A stretch of 64,000 nt of DNA from Oscillibacter sp. (GTDB taxonomy: Bacteria > Bacillota > Clostridia > Oscillospirales > Oscillospiraceae): NCBI GenBank assembly GCA_017446225.1, contig JAFSRH010000007.1, forward strand, positions 16,497 to 80,496. The letters run 5' to 3'. Shown here in pieces: positions 51,587-60,320 of this stretch. Every line of letters begins with the position of its first letter. The stretch's first letter is position 1. The translations under genes were made by a program, and so were the position numbers. Below the pieces are notes generated by a model that worked only from the letters and a program-made list of their open reading frames with translations, was not told the origin of the DNA and ran no database searches.

Positions 51587-52171
51587 ATGAACGTATGGAA
51601 CCAACCGTGCCGGATTCCTGTCTCCGCGCTGTTTCTGGTGGGGATGTGCCCCGTTTTGGCGGGCTGTGAGAGCTTTTGGAGCGGGCTTCTGCTGGGAGTA
51701 AGCGCCATCGCCGTTTTCGCGCTGACAAGCGTCATTGTGTACCTGTTGCGGGAGATCGTCAACGGCTGGACGCGGCTGGCGGTTCTGCTGGTCACGGCTT
51801 CCGCGCTGGCCGGAATCGTCACACTGCTGGCGGAGGCCTACTGTCCGGCGCAGTACGCGGCCATGGGACTGTATCTGCCCCTGACGGCCCTGCAATGTGT
51901 CGGACTGGACCGGATGTTACCGGAAAAGAACGCTTCCGCGCTGGCGGTCCCGGCGGCGTGGTATCTGGGCACGCTGTGCCTGATGGGCCTTCTCCGGGAG
52001 TTTCTGGGCGCCGGGACGCTCTTCGGCGCGCGGGTCCTGCCGTCCTATATGGAAGTCCCCGCGTTTTTCCGCAGTGTCCCGGGCGCCTTCCTCACGCTGG
52101 CGTTCCTGCTGATTGCCGCCAAGGCCGGCGGGCTGTCGCTGGACAAGATCGGAGAGGAGGCACAAAAATGA
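51587..52171 (+). CDS. rnfE: Rnf complex subunit E
   Basis: A 194-residue membrane subunit of the RnfE/NqrD family with six helices. It has NPCRIPVSALFLVGMCPVLAGC-like N-terminal residues, the REIVNGWTRL region and LIAAKAGGLSLDK at the C-terminus. It pairs with RnfA to hold the intramembrane Fe-S cluster. AGGGGG precedes the ATG at 51587, and the stop overlaps rnfA (ATGA). Confidence 0.93.
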   Translation: MNVWNQPCRIPVSALFLVGMCPVLAGCESFWSGLLLGVSAIAVFALTSVIVYLLREIVNGWTRLAVLLVTASALAGIVTLLAEAYCPAQYAAMGLYLPLTALQCVGLDRMLPEKNASALAVPAAWYLGTLCLMGLLREFLGAGTLFGARVLPSYMEVPAFFRSVPGAFLTLAFLLIAAKAGGLSLDKIGEEAQK

Positions 52172-52725
52172 CGGAATATCTGATTGGCATAGTCGCCGCC
52201 GCTCTGGTCAATGACATGACCCTGTCCCGGGAGGAGTCCGACACGCTCCCCCTGTTGAAACGCGCCGCCGGTTTGGGCGGTATGACGGTGGCCGTCACGC
52301 TCTGCGCGTCCGTGCTGTCGTACGCGCTCTACTACGGCGCGCTGGCCCCGCTGGGACTGCAATCGGCATGGGTTCCGCTGTTTCTGCTCGTGACGGCGGC
52401 CTGTGCGGCGTTGACCGGCCGTCTGGCCCGGAACAGTAACGGACCCTGCGCGGCCTTCCTTGAAACGAACTGGCCGCTTGTCACGCTCAACGCCGCCGTA
52501 CTGGGCGTACTGATCCACGGCGTCAGCGCGGGTTACAGTTTCAGCGGATACGTTCTTTCCGCGCTGGCGGTGTCCGTACTCTTCGGCGTCTCCCTGACGC
52601 TGATGACCGCCATTCAGGCCCGCATGGACACGGACGCGCTCCCGGAGACCGTACGCGGACTGCCCGCGTACCTCCTCACCGCCGCCCTGATTTCCATGGC
52701 CCTGATGGCCTTTAACGGCCTGTAA
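52168..52725 (+). CDS. rnfA: Rnf complex subunit A
   Basis: A 185-residue membrane protein of the RnfA/NqrE family with six helices, homologous to RnfE with inverted topology. It has VAAALVNDMTLSREESDTLPLLKR near the N-terminus and LETNWPLVTLNAAVLGVLIH in the middle. It is the last gene of the operon; a strong terminator follows at once. rnfB, which normally comes next in clostridial rnfCDGEAB operons, is absent. Confidence 0.93.
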   Translation: MTEYLIGIVAAALVNDMTLSREESDTLPLLKRAAGLGGMTVAVTLCASVLSYALYYGALAPLGLQSAWVPLFLLVTAACAALTGRLARNSNGPCAAFLETNWPLVTLNAAVLGVLIHGVSAGYSFSGYVLSALAVSVLFGVSLTLMTAIQARMDTDALPETVRGLPAYLLTAALISMALMAFNGL

Positions 52726-52736
52726 CGGGTACGTGT

Positions 52737-52769
52737 AACGCCTTCCCTCTGACGGGGAAGGCGTTTTTT
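52737..52769 (+). terminator. Terminator of the tat-rnf operon
   Basis: AACGCCTTCCC/GGGGAAGGCGTT with a 6-base loop ends in a run of T. Confidence 0.92.
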
Positions 52770-53245
52770 CAGCGGTTGAGCGCCCAGACGCCCGCGTTCA
52801 GGTAGCCCGCGAACAGGACCCAAATCAGATACGGGATTTGCAGATTTCCGGCCAGCGAATCCACCTCACGGAACGACAGAATCATACTCAGGATCAGGAA
52901 CCACAGCACGACCAGCCACAGGAACGCCGCCCCGTACGCCCGAACCGTGAAAAAAATCACGCTCCAACAGAAATTGAACGTCAGTTGTAACAGATACAGA
53001 AACAGACTGCGGGAACGCGCTCTGGATCCGGGCGTCAGGTACACCCTCGCCGCGCCAACCCCCATGAGCAGGTACAGCGCCGCCCACACGATGGGAAACA
53101 CGATACCCGGCGGCGAAAACGGCGGCTTTGTCACCGCCGCGTTGAAATACTTTGTCCCTTCCCGCGTCAGCCAGCCGGACAGCCCGCCAACGGCCTCCGT
53201 AAACAGTATCCATGCCAGATAAACTTTCCATGTCTGGTTCTTCAA
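52769..53245 (-). CDS. tspO: TspO/MBR family membrane protein
   Basis: A 158-residue five-helix protein of the TspO (tryptophan-rich sensory protein) family, which binds porphyrins. It has the family pattern: KPPFSPPGIVFPIVWAALYLLMGVGAARVYL, then LTFNFCWSVIFF, and a C-terminal helix ending ALNR. It is less Trp-rich than proteobacterial members. The gene is convergent with the rnf operon and not part of it. Function in anaerobes is unclear. Confidence 0.93.
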   Translation of the reverse strand: MKNQTWKVYLAWILFTEAVGGLSGWLTREGTKYFNAAVTKPPFSPPGIVFPIVWAALYLLMGVGAARVYLTPGSRARSRSLFLYLLQLTFNFCWSVIFFTVRAYGAAFLWLVVLWFLILSMILSFREVDSLAGNLQIPYLIWVLFAGYLNAGVWALNR

Positions 53246-53461
53246 AAGTCGTCACCTCCGCCTCTTTCAGAATATGCGCCCTTTTCCGGCGATTATGCGC
53301 GCAGGAAAATTATGACGAAATTGTAAATTTTATCGCCCCGTATTTTCTCTGTCCCGCGTAATTGGTAAAAATGTTCCTGAAAACGCGCTTTTTTATCTGA
53401 TTCCGAAAACCGCGGCGCGGAATGTTACAAACCATATTCTGGAAATTGCTTCCAATGGGGC

Positions 53462-53490
53462 TTGCTTTTTGGGATGAGAAGGTGTACAAT
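53462..53490 (+). promoter_or_regulatory. Promoter of the type IV pilus operon
   Basis: TTGCTT (53462-53467) and TACAAT (53485-53490) are 17 bases apart. The 340-base gap between tspO and pilB holds this promoter and a leader hairpin. The part nearer tspO looks AT-rich and featureless. Confidence 0.75.
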
Positions 53491-53507
53491 TAAGAAAAGA
53501 TTTTATT

Positions 53508-53535
53508 AACAGGTCCGGAATTAAACGGGCCTGTT
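53508..53535 (+). promoter_or_regulatory. Leader hairpin before pilB
   Basis: AACAGGTCCG and CGGGCCTGTT pair perfectly (one G-T) around an 8-base loop about 10-15 bases into the transcript. The T-tract is weak, so it may stabilise the mRNA or act as an attenuator. It does not match a known riboswitch. Confidence 0.55.
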
Positions 53536-53587
53536 CTTAATAGCAACCTTTGTCGAATTCGCGGACTTTATGGAAAGAGGATAAAGA

Positions 53588-55297
53588 ATGGCTTACAAAC
53601 GTCTGGGCGAACTCCTGCTCGCGGCGGGAACGCTTACGGAAGAAGAATTGCAACGGGGCCTGAAACTCAAAGAGGGTACCCGTGACCGTCTCGGAACGGT
53701 CCTGATCTCCAACGGAATCATCACGGAAACTCAGCTCATTGAGGCTATGCAAATGCAGTTGGGTATCGAGTTCATCGACCTGACCCGGTACCCCATCCCC
53801 ACGGAACTGGCGCAGGCCATGCCTAAAAATCTGGCCCGGCAGTATCAGGTGGTCCCCGTGCGCATGGTCAAGGACGAACTCTACCTTGCCATGAGCGACC
53901 CCATGAACTTTATCGCCATTGAGGAAGTACGGAAGGCGGTCCGGAAGAAAATCGTGCCCATGGTGGCCACGTCCGCCGGCGTGGAGCACGCCATACAGAT
54001 CCTTTACAGTAACGAGAACGCCGCCAAGGCCATTGAGGACATGAAACGGGAGGCCGCCGCCAGCGGGGAAACTTCCGCCACGCAGGACCTCAATTTCGTG
54101 ACCACGCAACTGGGGGACGACTCCGTCAACAGCGCGCCGACCATCCGGCTTGTCAACTCCATGATCGAGCGCGCCATACAGGAACGCGCCAGCGATATCC
54201 ACATTGAGCCGCGCGAAAGCGGACTTTATGTCCGAATGCGGATTGACGGCGTCATGCAGGAAATTTTGACGGTGCCGAAGGACATTCAAAGCTCCGTCAT
54301 TTCCCGTATCAAAATCATGAGCGCCATGGACATCGCCGAGCGCCGCATTCCGCAGGACGGACGCTTCAACGTACAAATGAAAGAGAAGTCCGTAGACCTC
54401 CGCGTGTCCACGCTCCCGACCGTGTTCGGGGAAAAAATCGTGCTCCGTCTGCTGGACAAGTCCGGCGGTTACGTCAGCCGGGAAGCCATCGGCCTGACCG
54501 GACCCGACCTCGCCCATTATGAGGAACTGTTGAAAATCCGGAACGGTATGGTCTTAATTGTCGGCCCCACCGGAAGCGGAAAGAGCACCACCATGTACGG
54601 CATGATTAACGAACTCAACACCAAGGAAGTCAACCTCGTGACGCTGGAGGACCCGGTCGAATATAACATTGAAGGCATTAATCAGGTGCAGATTAACGAG
54701 AAAACCAACATGACCTTCGCCAACGGCCTGCGCGCCATTCTGCGTCAGGACCCCGACATCATCGCCGTGGGCGAAATCCGGGACGGCGAAACCGCCGACA
54801 TCGCCATGCGTTCCGCCATCACGGGCCACGTGGTCCTCTCCACCATCCACACTAATGACGCCGTGGGCGCGATTGACCGTCTACGGGATATCGGCGCGGA
54901 ACCTTACGTGATTTCCGCCGCGTTGCGGGGCGTCATTTCCCAGCGGCTCGTCCGGCGGGTGTGTCCGCACTGCCGCAAAGCCTACGTGCCGGACGAAAAC
55001 GAACTGCGGCAACTGGGCCTGTCCGGCAAAAAGGATTTACGATTCTATCACGGGACCGGCTGTCCGGAATGCTTCAACACCGGCTACCGCGGACGAATCG
55101 CCGTCTTTGAAATGCTCCTGATTACCCCCCGCGTACGGACCCTTATCTATGAGCAGAGAGGACGAAACGCCATTGAGGAAGAATTAAAGCGTCCGGAAAG
55201 CGGCTTCGTTTCCATGCTGGAAAACGGCGTGCGTCTGGTGCTGGAAGGCGTTACCAGCAGTGACGAGGTGCTCCGCGTGGTCAATGAGGACTTCTGA
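53588..55297 (+). CDS. pilB: Type IV pilus assembly ATPase PilB
   Basis: PilB powers pilus extension. The 569-residue protein has an N-terminal MshEN/T2SSE domain (RLGELLLAAGTLTEEELQRGL) and then the secretion ATPase core: Walker A GPTGSGKSTTMYG (about 322), an Asp box and His box (STIHTND), and Walker B-like ILRQDPDIIAVGEIRD. A tetracysteine zinc motif, CPHC and CPEC, lies near 460-495. It is the first gene of the operon. Confidence 0.96.
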   Translation: MAYKRLGELLLAAGTLTEEELQRGLKLKEGTRDRLGTVLISNGIITETQLIEAMQMQLGIEFIDLTRYPIPTELAQAMPKNLARQYQVVPVRMVKDELYLAMSDPMNFIAIEEVRKAVRKKIVPMVATSAGVEHAIQILYSNENAAKAIEDMKREAAASGETSATQDLNFVTTQLGDDSVNSAPTIRLVNSMIERAIQERASDIHIEPRESGLYVRMRIDGVMQEILTVPKDIQSSVISRIKIMSAMDIAERRIPQDGRFNVQMKEKSVDLRVSTLPTVFGEKIVLRLLDKSGGYVSREAIGLTGPDLAHYEELLKIRNGMVLIVGPTGSGKSTTMYGMINELNTKEVNLVTLEDPVEYNIEGINQVQINEKTNMTFANGLRAILRQDPDIIAVGEIRDGETADIAMRSAITGHVVLSTIHTNDAVGAIDRLRDIGAEPYVISAALRGVISQRLVRRVCPHCRKAYVPDENELRQLGLSGKKDLRFYHGTGCPECFNTGYRGRIAVFEMLLITPRVRTLIYEQRGRNAIEEELKRPESGFVSMLENGVRLVLEGVTSSDEVLRVVNEDF

Positions 55298-55328
55298 ATC
55301 GTTTCGCCAACGGAAGGAGAAGAACGCT

Positions 55329-56375
55329 ATGATGACCGTAGAGGAACTGGTGGCCAAGGCCAAACGGGACGGCGCGTCCGATGTGCACGTCATTGAGGGA
55401 CTCCCGCCGAAGTACCGTCTGGACGGACAGGTACAGGACATGGACACCGAGATTATGACCCGTGACGACTGCATAGCCATCGCGCGGTATCTGGCCGGGG
55501 AGGAAGGCTACCGGAAATTTGACGAGGTGGGCGAATTTGACGGCGCCGGAACGTACGCCGGAAACCGCTGTCGTATTCACCTGTTCAAGCAACAGGGCGT
55601 TCCCTCTCTGGCCTTACGGCTTCTGCGGGAGTCCATCCCCCAACTGGAAAATCTGGGCGTCCCGCCCGCCGTGCTCAAACTCACCGATTTGCACAAGGGC
55701 ATTGTCCTTGTCACCGGCGAAACCGGCTCCGGCAAGTCCACGACCCTTGCCGCCCTGCTTGACTCCATCAATCACCATTACCGCAGTCACATTGTGACGC
55801 TTGAGGATCCCGTGGAGTACATCTACAAGCCGGACCTGTGCGCCATCAACCAGCGGGAAGTGGGCAAGGACACGGCCAGTTTCGCGGAGGGACTGCGCGC
55901 CAGTCTCCGGGAGGACCCCAATGTCATCCTCATCGGCGAGATGAGAGACAAGGACACCATCGAGACCGCCATCACTGCCGCCGAAACCGGCCACCTTGTC
56001 TTTGGCACGCTGCATACGGGCAGCGCGTCCGACTCCATCGACCGTATGGTACAGGTCTTTCCCGCGGACGAGCAAACCCAAATCCGCTTACAGCTTTCCA
56101 TGACCCTTATGGCCGTGCTGACCCAGCAGTTGATTCCCAAAAAGGGCGGCGGACGCGCACTCGCCTGCGAACTGATGATTGTCACGGACGCTATCCGGAA
56201 CCTGATCCGCGCCGGGAATACGCCGCAAATCGCAAACGCCGTGGCCACTTCCGCCGCCATCGGCGGACAGACCATGGATCAGGCGTTACTGCGTCTGGTC
56301 CGCGGCGGACAGGTCTCCAAGGAAATGGCCGTGCATTACGCCCATAACGCCGACTACGTCAAGAAAAATTGCTGA
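55329..56375 (+). CDS. pilT: Type IV pilus retraction ATPase PilT
   Basis: PilT drives pilus disassembly and twitching. The 348-residue protein has DGASDVHVIEGLPPKYRLDG at the N-terminus, Walker A TGETGSGKSTTLAALLD (about 136), Walker B-type DPNVILIGEMRD, and the AIRNLIRAGNTPQIANAV segment with the AIRNLIRE-like retraction motif. The ATG at 55329 has GGAAGGAG upstream. A second in-frame ATG follows directly. Confidence 0.95.
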   Translation: MMTVEELVAKAKRDGASDVHVIEGLPPKYRLDGQVQDMDTEIMTRDDCIAIARYLAGEEGYRKFDEVGEFDGAGTYAGNRCRIHLFKQQGVPSLALRLLRESIPQLENLGVPPAVLKLTDLHKGIVLVTGETGSGKSTTLAALLDSINHHYRSHIVTLEDPVEYIYKPDLCAINQREVGKDTASFAEGLRASLREDPNVILIGEMRDKDTIETAITAAETGHLVFGTLHTGSASDSIDRMVQVFPADEQTQIRLQLSMTLMAVLTQQLIPKKGGGRALACELMIVTDAIRNLIRAGNTPQIANAVATSAAIGGQTMDQALLRLVRGGQVSKEMAVHYAHNADYVKKNC

Positions 56376-56399
56376 GCGCACATAAAAGGGGTGTTTTCT

Positions 56400-57620
56400 G
56401 TGGCACAGTTCAAGTACGCGGCCCTCTCCCGGAGCGGGGAACGCGTAAACGGTCTCATTGAGGGCTACAATGAGCTTGACGCCGCCGCGCGCGTCAAGGA
56501 GTCGTACAGTGTCATTTTAAAAATCAAGCCCGTTGAAGAGAAAAAAGACTCCATCGGCATTTTGAACATGGATATCGGCGGAAACCGGCTGAACAAGAAG
56601 GCGTTCATCGTCATGTGCAGTCAGTTCGCCATCATCCTGAAGTCGGGCGTGCCGATTGTGCGGACCGTCCAGTTGATCGGCGACAAGACCGCCGACAAGA
56701 CCCTGAAAAAAATGCTTCAGAAAATCGCGGTGGACGTGGAGGGCGGACGCTCCCTCTCCGCCGCCTTTGAGGAACACGGCTCCAAAATTTTGCCGTCTAC
56801 CTTTGTTGAAACGCTCCGCGCCGGGGAGGAGTCCGGCAACCTTGACCGTTCCTTTGACACCATGTACCACCACTTCGACAAGCAAATGAAAATGGGCAAC
56901 AAGGTCAAAAGCGCCATGTCCTATCCCATGTTCGTACTGTTTATCGCCGTGGTCGTGGTGGCGGTGATTATGATTAAGGTCGTCCCCACGTTCATGGAGT
57001 TCTTCGCGGACGCGGGTCAGGAACTCCCAACGCCGACCAAAATCCTGATTGCCATCTCTGACTTTTTCGTCTACCGCTACATGGTCATCCTTGCCGTAAT
57101 CGCGGTGATTATCATCATTTATCAGTTGCTCTCCCACTCGGAAAACGGCCGTATGTTCCTTGCCAAAGCGCAGTTAAAACTTCCGGTTCTGGGCAATATC
57201 GCCGAACTTAACGCCGCCAGTCAGTTCGCCAACTCTATGACCACCCTGCTTGAGTCCGGCCTGACCATGAATAAGGCGGTATCCATCACCGCCAGAACCC
57301 TTGACAATTACTATATTTCCACCGAAACCGGGAAACTGGCCAGCCGTCTGGAAGAGGGACATTCCCTCGGCGCGTCCATGCGGGAAAATCAGGTCCTGCC
57401 CGACATTCTCGTTGACATGACCGGCGTGGGGGAGGAAACCGGCGAATTGACGTCCACCCTCGACACCATCGCCCTGTACTATGACGCCGAACTGGAAATG
57501 GCGATTCAATCCGCGTTGGAAAAACTCGAACCGGCTATGTTAATCTTTCTGGCCGTGGTCGCGGGCGGCATTGTCGGCACCATTTACCTGACCATGTTTT
57601 CCATGTACTCCATCATGTAA
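56400..57620 (+). CDS. pilC: Type IV pilus inner-membrane platform protein PilC
   Basis: PilC (GspF family) is the membrane platform that couples the ATPases to pilin assembly. The 406-residue protein has two repeated GspF domains. The first has FIVMCSQFAIILKSGVPIVRTVQLI, and the second has AELNAASQFANSMTTLLESGLTMNKAV. Three membrane segments include YPMFVLFIAVVVVAVIMIKVVP. GTG at 56400 is preferred, with AAAAGGGG at good spacing; GTG at 56391 abuts that site. Confidence 0.95.
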   Translation: MAQFKYAALSRSGERVNGLIEGYNELDAAARVKESYSVILKIKPVEEKKDSIGILNMDIGGNRLNKKAFIVMCSQFAIILKSGVPIVRTVQLIGDKTADKTLKKMLQKIAVDVEGGRSLSAAFEEHGSKILPSTFVETLRAGEESGNLDRSFDTMYHHFDKQMKMGNKVKSAMSYPMFVLFIAVVVVAVIMIKVVPTFMEFFADAGQELPTPTKILIAISDFFVYRYMVILAVIAVIIIIYQLLSHSENGRMFLAKAQLKLPVLGNIAELNAASQFANSMTTLLESGLTMNKAVSITARTLDNYYISTETGKLASRLEEGHSLGASMRENQVLPDILVDMTGVGEETGELTSTLDTIALYYDAELEMAIQSALEKLEPAMLIFLAVVAGGIVGTIYLTMFSMYSIM

Positions 57621-57652
57621 CCGCACGCCCGGAGCGAAAGGAGAGAAACGGC

Positions 57653-58375
57653 ATGGTGAAACGAAAATGGACGGACTGTCACGGCGGCGTCAACCGCCTG
57701 ATCGCGATTCTTCTGGCCCTGCTCGGCGTTATGCTGATTCTGCTTGCCGTGCCGGCGTACCTTCGCTACCGGGAAAACGCCGAACAAATCGGCTGTTCCT
57801 TCGCCTTGCGCAAGGCACAGGACATGATGACGGTCGAGTACCTGTTCAATGACTGGAAGCTGACGGCACAGGAGGCGGCGGCGGTCGTGGACCGGAGCCG
57901 TTACGCGCGGGACGAACTCTGTCCGGGCGGCGGAGACTATTTCATTATTCGTCAGCCGGACGGCGTGGACTACAAAGTCGTCTGCGGTCTGCACGACCCC
58001 GACACCCGCGAACGGACCCGGCTTTGTTCCGGCGCGGTCATGAGCCGCATTCTGAAAGAACTGGAAACCCGGAATCCGGCCGCGAAAAGCGTCACGGTCC
58101 GCCTGAACGGAAAAAAGCTGACCTGTCATCGTGTGGACGCGGACCCCGGCTTGAAGTTCGGCACAAAATCCGACATTGACCGCAAGGGAATTGTATGCTA
58201 TTATGCCCTGACAGGAGATGAAGAAGCCCGGGCGGCGGTGGAGACGTCAGAAAACATAGACCTTTCCCAGTTGGAGGACGGGTCCGTGTGGTATTTCGGA
58301 TACGCCGATGAAAATTACGCGTCCGTGTGGAAATACGACAAGGGCTGGAGCGGGGACGCGTGGGACGCCCGTTGA
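57653..58375 (+). CDS. Divergent type IV pilin-like protein
   Basis: A 240-residue protein with a short N-terminal basic part (MVKRKWTDCHGG) and a hydrophobic helix (VNRLIAILLALLGVMLILLAVPAYLRYRENA) that aligns without gaps to the type IV pilin helix. A Gly precedes the putative cleavage point, and Pro22 and the AYxxYRENA pattern are retained. The usual Phe1 and Glu5 are replaced by Val and Ile. The remaining 200 residues form a Cys-containing globular domain (LCPGGGDYF, VVCGLHDPDT) without known relatives. AAAGGAGAG precedes the ATG. It lies between pilC and pilD, the usual place for pilins. Confidence 0.72.
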   Translation: MVKRKWTDCHGGVNRLIAILLALLGVMLILLAVPAYLRYRENAEQIGCSFALRKAQDMMTVEYLFNDWKLTAQEAAAVVDRSRYARDELCPGGGDYFIIRQPDGVDYKVVCGLHDPDTRERTRLCSGAVMSRILKELETRNPAAKSVTVRLNGKKLTCHRVDADPGLKFGTKSDIDRKGIVCYYALTGDEEARAAVETSENIDLSQLEDGSVWYFGYADENYASVWKYDKGWSGDAWDAR

Positions 58376-58396
58376 TTCAGAAAGGACCGGAACGGG

Positions 58397-59179
58397 ATGT
58401 TCAGTATTTATCTATCGAAACCTGTCCTGTGGTACAGTTGTTTTGTCGCGGGACTGCTCGGGGCGGCAATGGGTTCGTTTCTCAACTGCGCGGCGTACCG
58501 GATCGCCCACGGACAATCGTTCCTCACAGGCCGGAGCCGCTGTCCGTCCTGCGGACATACGCTCGCTCCCGCGGACCTCGTGCCCGTGCTGAGCTGGCTG
58601 TTCCGGCGCGGACGTTGCCGCTACTGCGGCACGCGGATTTCTCCGCGCTACTTCCTCACAGAATGCGCCTTCGCGGCGTTGTCCGTCCTGTGCCTGTTGC
58701 GCTTCGACTGTACGGCGCTGTGTCTGCGGAACTACGTCTTTCTCTGTTGCCTCTTCTGCCTCTCGCTGGTCGACTTGGACAGCTATACCATCCCGGACGG
58801 CTGTCTGATTCTTCCCGCGCTGGCTTGGCTCGTCACGTATCCGTGGACGCCCGCCCGCTTCTCTGACCTCGCCGCGGCCCTGCTCTACGGCGGCGCTATG
58901 CTCGCCCTCTCGCTCGTGATGGACCGTATCCTGCAAAAGGAAACCCTCGGCGGCGGCGACATTAAACTCTTCGCCGTGATGGGACTGTATCTCGGTCCGT
59001 TCGCGTCCCTGTTCGCGCTGACGCTCTCCTGTGTTCTGGGCCTGCTGTTCGCCGCCGCCACGCGACAGAGTAAGGGAACGCCGTTCCCCTTTGGCCCCGC
59101 GATTTCCGCCGCTTGCGCGGTAATGTTACTCTTTGGTCAGCGTTTCACCGCATGGTATCTCAGCCTGTTGGGACTGTAA
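58397..59179 (+). CDS. pilD: Prepilin leader peptidase/methyltransferase PilD
   Basis: A 260-residue aspartic peptidase that cleaves prepilins after Gly and N-methylates the new N-terminus. It has MGSFLNCAAYRI, the cytoplasmic zinc motif CPSC...CRYC (about 49-78), the first catalytic Asp in SLVDLDSYTIPD, and the GxGD motif GGGDIKLF (about 190). The membrane helices match the A24 family. Confidence 0.96.
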   Translation: MFSIYLSKPVLWYSCFVAGLLGAAMGSFLNCAAYRIAHGQSFLTGRSRCPSCGHTLAPADLVPVLSWLFRRGRCRYCGTRISPRYFLTECAFAALSVLCLLRFDCTALCLRNYVFLCCLFCLSLVDLDSYTIPDGCLILPALAWLVTYPWTPARFSDLAAALLYGGAMLALSLVMDRILQKETLGGGDIKLFAVMGLYLGPFASLFALTLSCVLGLLFAAATRQSKGTPFPFGPAISAACAVMLLFGQRFTAWYLSLLGL

Positions 59180-59201
59180 GTAACAGAATGGAGTGAACGT
59201 A

Positions 59202-60281
59202 ATGCCCACAATGGCGGCTTTGGCAAAAATGCCGAAAATGCCCCCTATGCCCAAATTACCCAAAACAATGGTCGGTATCGACATGGGCTATGACAGCCTG
59301 AAACTGGCCCTTTGCCGCGGCTCCGTGGTCCGTAGGGTCGCTTCCGCCCCCATGCCGAAAAACCTGCTCCGGGAGGGCCGCGTAACCTCTCCGGAAGCCA
59401 TGGGCGAATTTATCCGGCAGACCCTGCGACAAAACGGTATGCGTCATATCAGTAACGCCGCCGTGGTCCTCTCGAATGAAACTTCCTACATCCGGGAAGT
59501 CTCCATGCCGCTGATGTCCGCCGAACAGTTGGTGATTAACATCCCCTACGAGTTCAACGACTACATCACGGACGAACTCAAGGGCTATGTGTTCGATTAC
59601 GCTATGCTCTCCACCCCGGAGGACATGGAACGCGAACGCCTCGCCGCCTCGGAGGAACACGCCCCCGTTATGGAACTCATGCTTTCCGCCGTACAGACCG
59701 GCGTGCTGGACGACCTCAAGCACGTCATGCGCAAAGCCGGACTGAAAATGGTCAAAGTGGCGCCGTCCCTGTGCGCCTACATCTCCCTGATCCGCCACGC
59801 GGAGACCATCAGCGGCAGTACGCAACCCAGAGAATATTGTCTGCTTGACTTGGGCTTTCAGAGTATCCGGATGTATATGTTCCGGGGCGACCGGCACATT
59901 GTTACCCGTGTGCTGGAAACCGGCCTCTCCGTACTTGATACCGCCATAGCGGACGCCATGGACGTGGATACCCATCTTGCCCATACGTACCTGCTGACCA
60001 ATTACGAAGGCTGTCAGAATCACGAAAGCTGCGTCAACGCTTACAACAATCTCGCCGTGGACCTCATGCGGGCGCTCAATTTCTACCGTTTCAGCAATCC
60101 GGACAGCGAAGTCAACGACGTGTGGCTCTGCGGCGGCGGAGCGGTCATTGTGCCCCTTCAGGACGTTATCCGGGAAACGCTTGATATGAACATCCATCAG
60201 GCCGCCACCCTCGTCCCCGGAGGCGATACCGTGACCGACTGCTACCAGTACATCGAGTCCATCGGCATTACCATGGAGTGA
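59202..60281 (+). CDS. pilM: Type IV pilus assembly protein PilM
   Basis: PilM is a cytoplasmic actin-fold protein that binds the N-terminal tail of PilN. The 359-residue protein has GIDMGYDSLKLALCRG as phosphate loop 1, SNETSYIREVSMP, the DLGFQSIRMYMFRG phosphate-2 loop, and VWLCGGGAVIVPL near the end. The ATG at 59202 has GGAG at good spacing; a GTG at 59193 lies in that site. The N-terminal 25 residues are rich in Met/Pro/Lys repeats. Confidence 0.93.
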   Translation: MPTMAALAKMPKMPPMPKLPKTMVGIDMGYDSLKLALCRGSVVRRVASAPMPKNLLREGRVTSPEAMGEFIRQTLRQNGMRHISNAAVVLSNETSYIREVSMPLMSAEQLVINIPYEFNDYITDELKGYVFDYAMLSTPEDMERERLAASEEHAPVMELMLSAVQTGVLDDLKHVMRKAGLKMVKVAPSLCAYISLIRHAETISGSTQPREYCLLDLGFQSIRMYMFRGDRHIVTRVLETGLSVLDTAIADAMDVDTHLAHTYLLTNYEGCQNHESCVNAYNNLAVDLMRALNFYRFSNPDSEVNDVWLCGGGAVIVPLQDVIRETLDMNIHQAATLVPGGDTVTDCYQYIESIGITME

Positions 60282-60320
60282 CCCGCGGACCCGCACAACC
60301 AAAGAAAGGAGAGAAACACA

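Noticed and set aside
53490-53587. pilB leader considered as a cyclic-di-GMP riboswitch
   Set aside because: Too short and without the conserved GEMM core; only a simple hairpin is visible.
52725-53588. Search for rnfB after rnfA
   Set aside because: A terminator follows rnfA at once and the next gene is tspO on the other strand. No Cys-rich ferredoxin-like frame is present.
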